This document shows, one piece after another, positions 63,858 through 64,000 of a stretch of 64,000 bases of DNA (positions are counted from its first letter, which is position 1; each line of letters begins with the position of its first letter). The stretch comes from JAJYKC01 sp963823105 (GTDB lineage: Bacteria > Acidobacteriota > Terriglobia > Bryobacterales > Bryobacteraceae): NCBI GenBank assembly GCA_963823105.1, contig CAWGKC010000001.1, positions 434,001 through 498,000 of the forward strand. The letters run 5' to 3'. The position numbers were made by a program, and so were the translations under genes. A model generated the notes under the pieces. The model did not search any database. It worked only from the letters and a program-made list of their open reading frames with translations, and was not told where the DNA came from.

Positions 63858-64000
63858 TTAACGGTCGACGGAGGCGCGCCGGCGGGGAGTATGGAGGCTG
63901 GCGGCGGCGTAGGTCTTGCCATGCGCGGGATGGGCGGCTTTATGAGGAGAACCCGGTTTCGACTTGCGCGCGTAGCGGGCGGCGTGTGCGGGGTGGGAAG
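63858..64000 (-). CDS. partial CDS at window edge: basic Ala/His/Lys-rich C-terminus
   Basis: The minus strand reads SHPAHAARYARKSKPGSP, HKAAHPAHGKTYAAASLHT and ends PRRRASVDR followed by TAA; the start lies beyond the window. The composition is strongly basic and alanine-rich, like the neighbouring H1-like protein or the tail of a cell-wall-binding protein. Only 47 codons are visible, so identification is not possible. Confidence 0.45.
   Translation of the reverse strand, partial: SHPAHAARYARKSKPGSPHKAAHPAHGKTYAAASLHTPRRRASVDR

Overview
The window is GC-rich bacterial chromosome, most likely from an Acidobacteriota member of the Solibacter/Bryobacter type. The main clues are three very long MacB/FtsX-like orphan permeases of the acidobacterial duplicated type (ADOP) with no ATPase gene beside them, a secreted protein ending in what looks like the Solibacter-type C-terminal domain (TIGR03437-like), and many exported acidobacterial proteins of unknown role. 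I saw no rRNA, tRNA, CRISPR array, prophage or insertion sequence. The + strand is visibly G-rich over housekeeping stretches whichever strand the genes use, as expected of a leading strand. Several accessory cassettes lack this bias.

Layout. 0-4.7 kb: exported hypothetical, cyanophycinase-like peptidase coupled to an exported FAD oxidoreductase, then two decayed toxin-antitoxin (TA) loci. 4.7-12.6 kb: SDR, ADOP permease, ClpP, RHH/PIN and MazEF modules, a malate dehydrogenase-SET methyltransferase operon, VapBC. 12.7-17.6 kb: MaoC / acyl-CoA racemase / acyl-CoA ligase / PNPOx operon, then a small pyrE segment flanked by a duplicated gene tail. 17.6-26 kb: esterase, ADOP permease, eRF1-like protein, BON protein, Cfa-type methyltransferase and FAD oxidase. 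26-34.7 kb: Tat-exported vanadium haloperoxidase and a block of secreted or surface proteins including an internally duplicated pair. 34.7-44.3 kb: DnaB, aldo/keto reductase, MNT-HEPN and VapBC modules, NDH-2, an orphan FliM, MtaB. 44.3-57.1 kb: DUF5677-like protein, third ADOP permease, GT39-like transferase, DksA/TraR protein, PgeF, TsaC-like enzyme, homocysteine methyltransferase/MTHFR, HepT/MntA, MutM, a methyltransferase. 57.1-64 kb: GAF protein, exported propeller protein, a roughly 590-nt non-coding region that looks like a structured RNA, class IV aminotransferase, ThiO-like oxidase, HipA-like kinase and a histone H1-like lysine/alanine-rich protein.

Two themes stand out. Eight TA modules, several visibly broken, lie in 64 kb. 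Nine otherwise well-conserved genes are interrupted, in eight of them by exactly one extra base in a short homopolymer or doublet. That uniformity points to sequencing or assembly indels for most of them. The C10 tract inside the haloperoxidase leader could also be a real phase-variable switch. The best candidates for something undescribed are the structured RNA at about 59.0-59.6 kb, the Cfa/FAD-oxidase pair (possible 10-methyl lipid synthesis outside Actinobacteria), and a SET methyltransferase in the same window as an H1-like protein.
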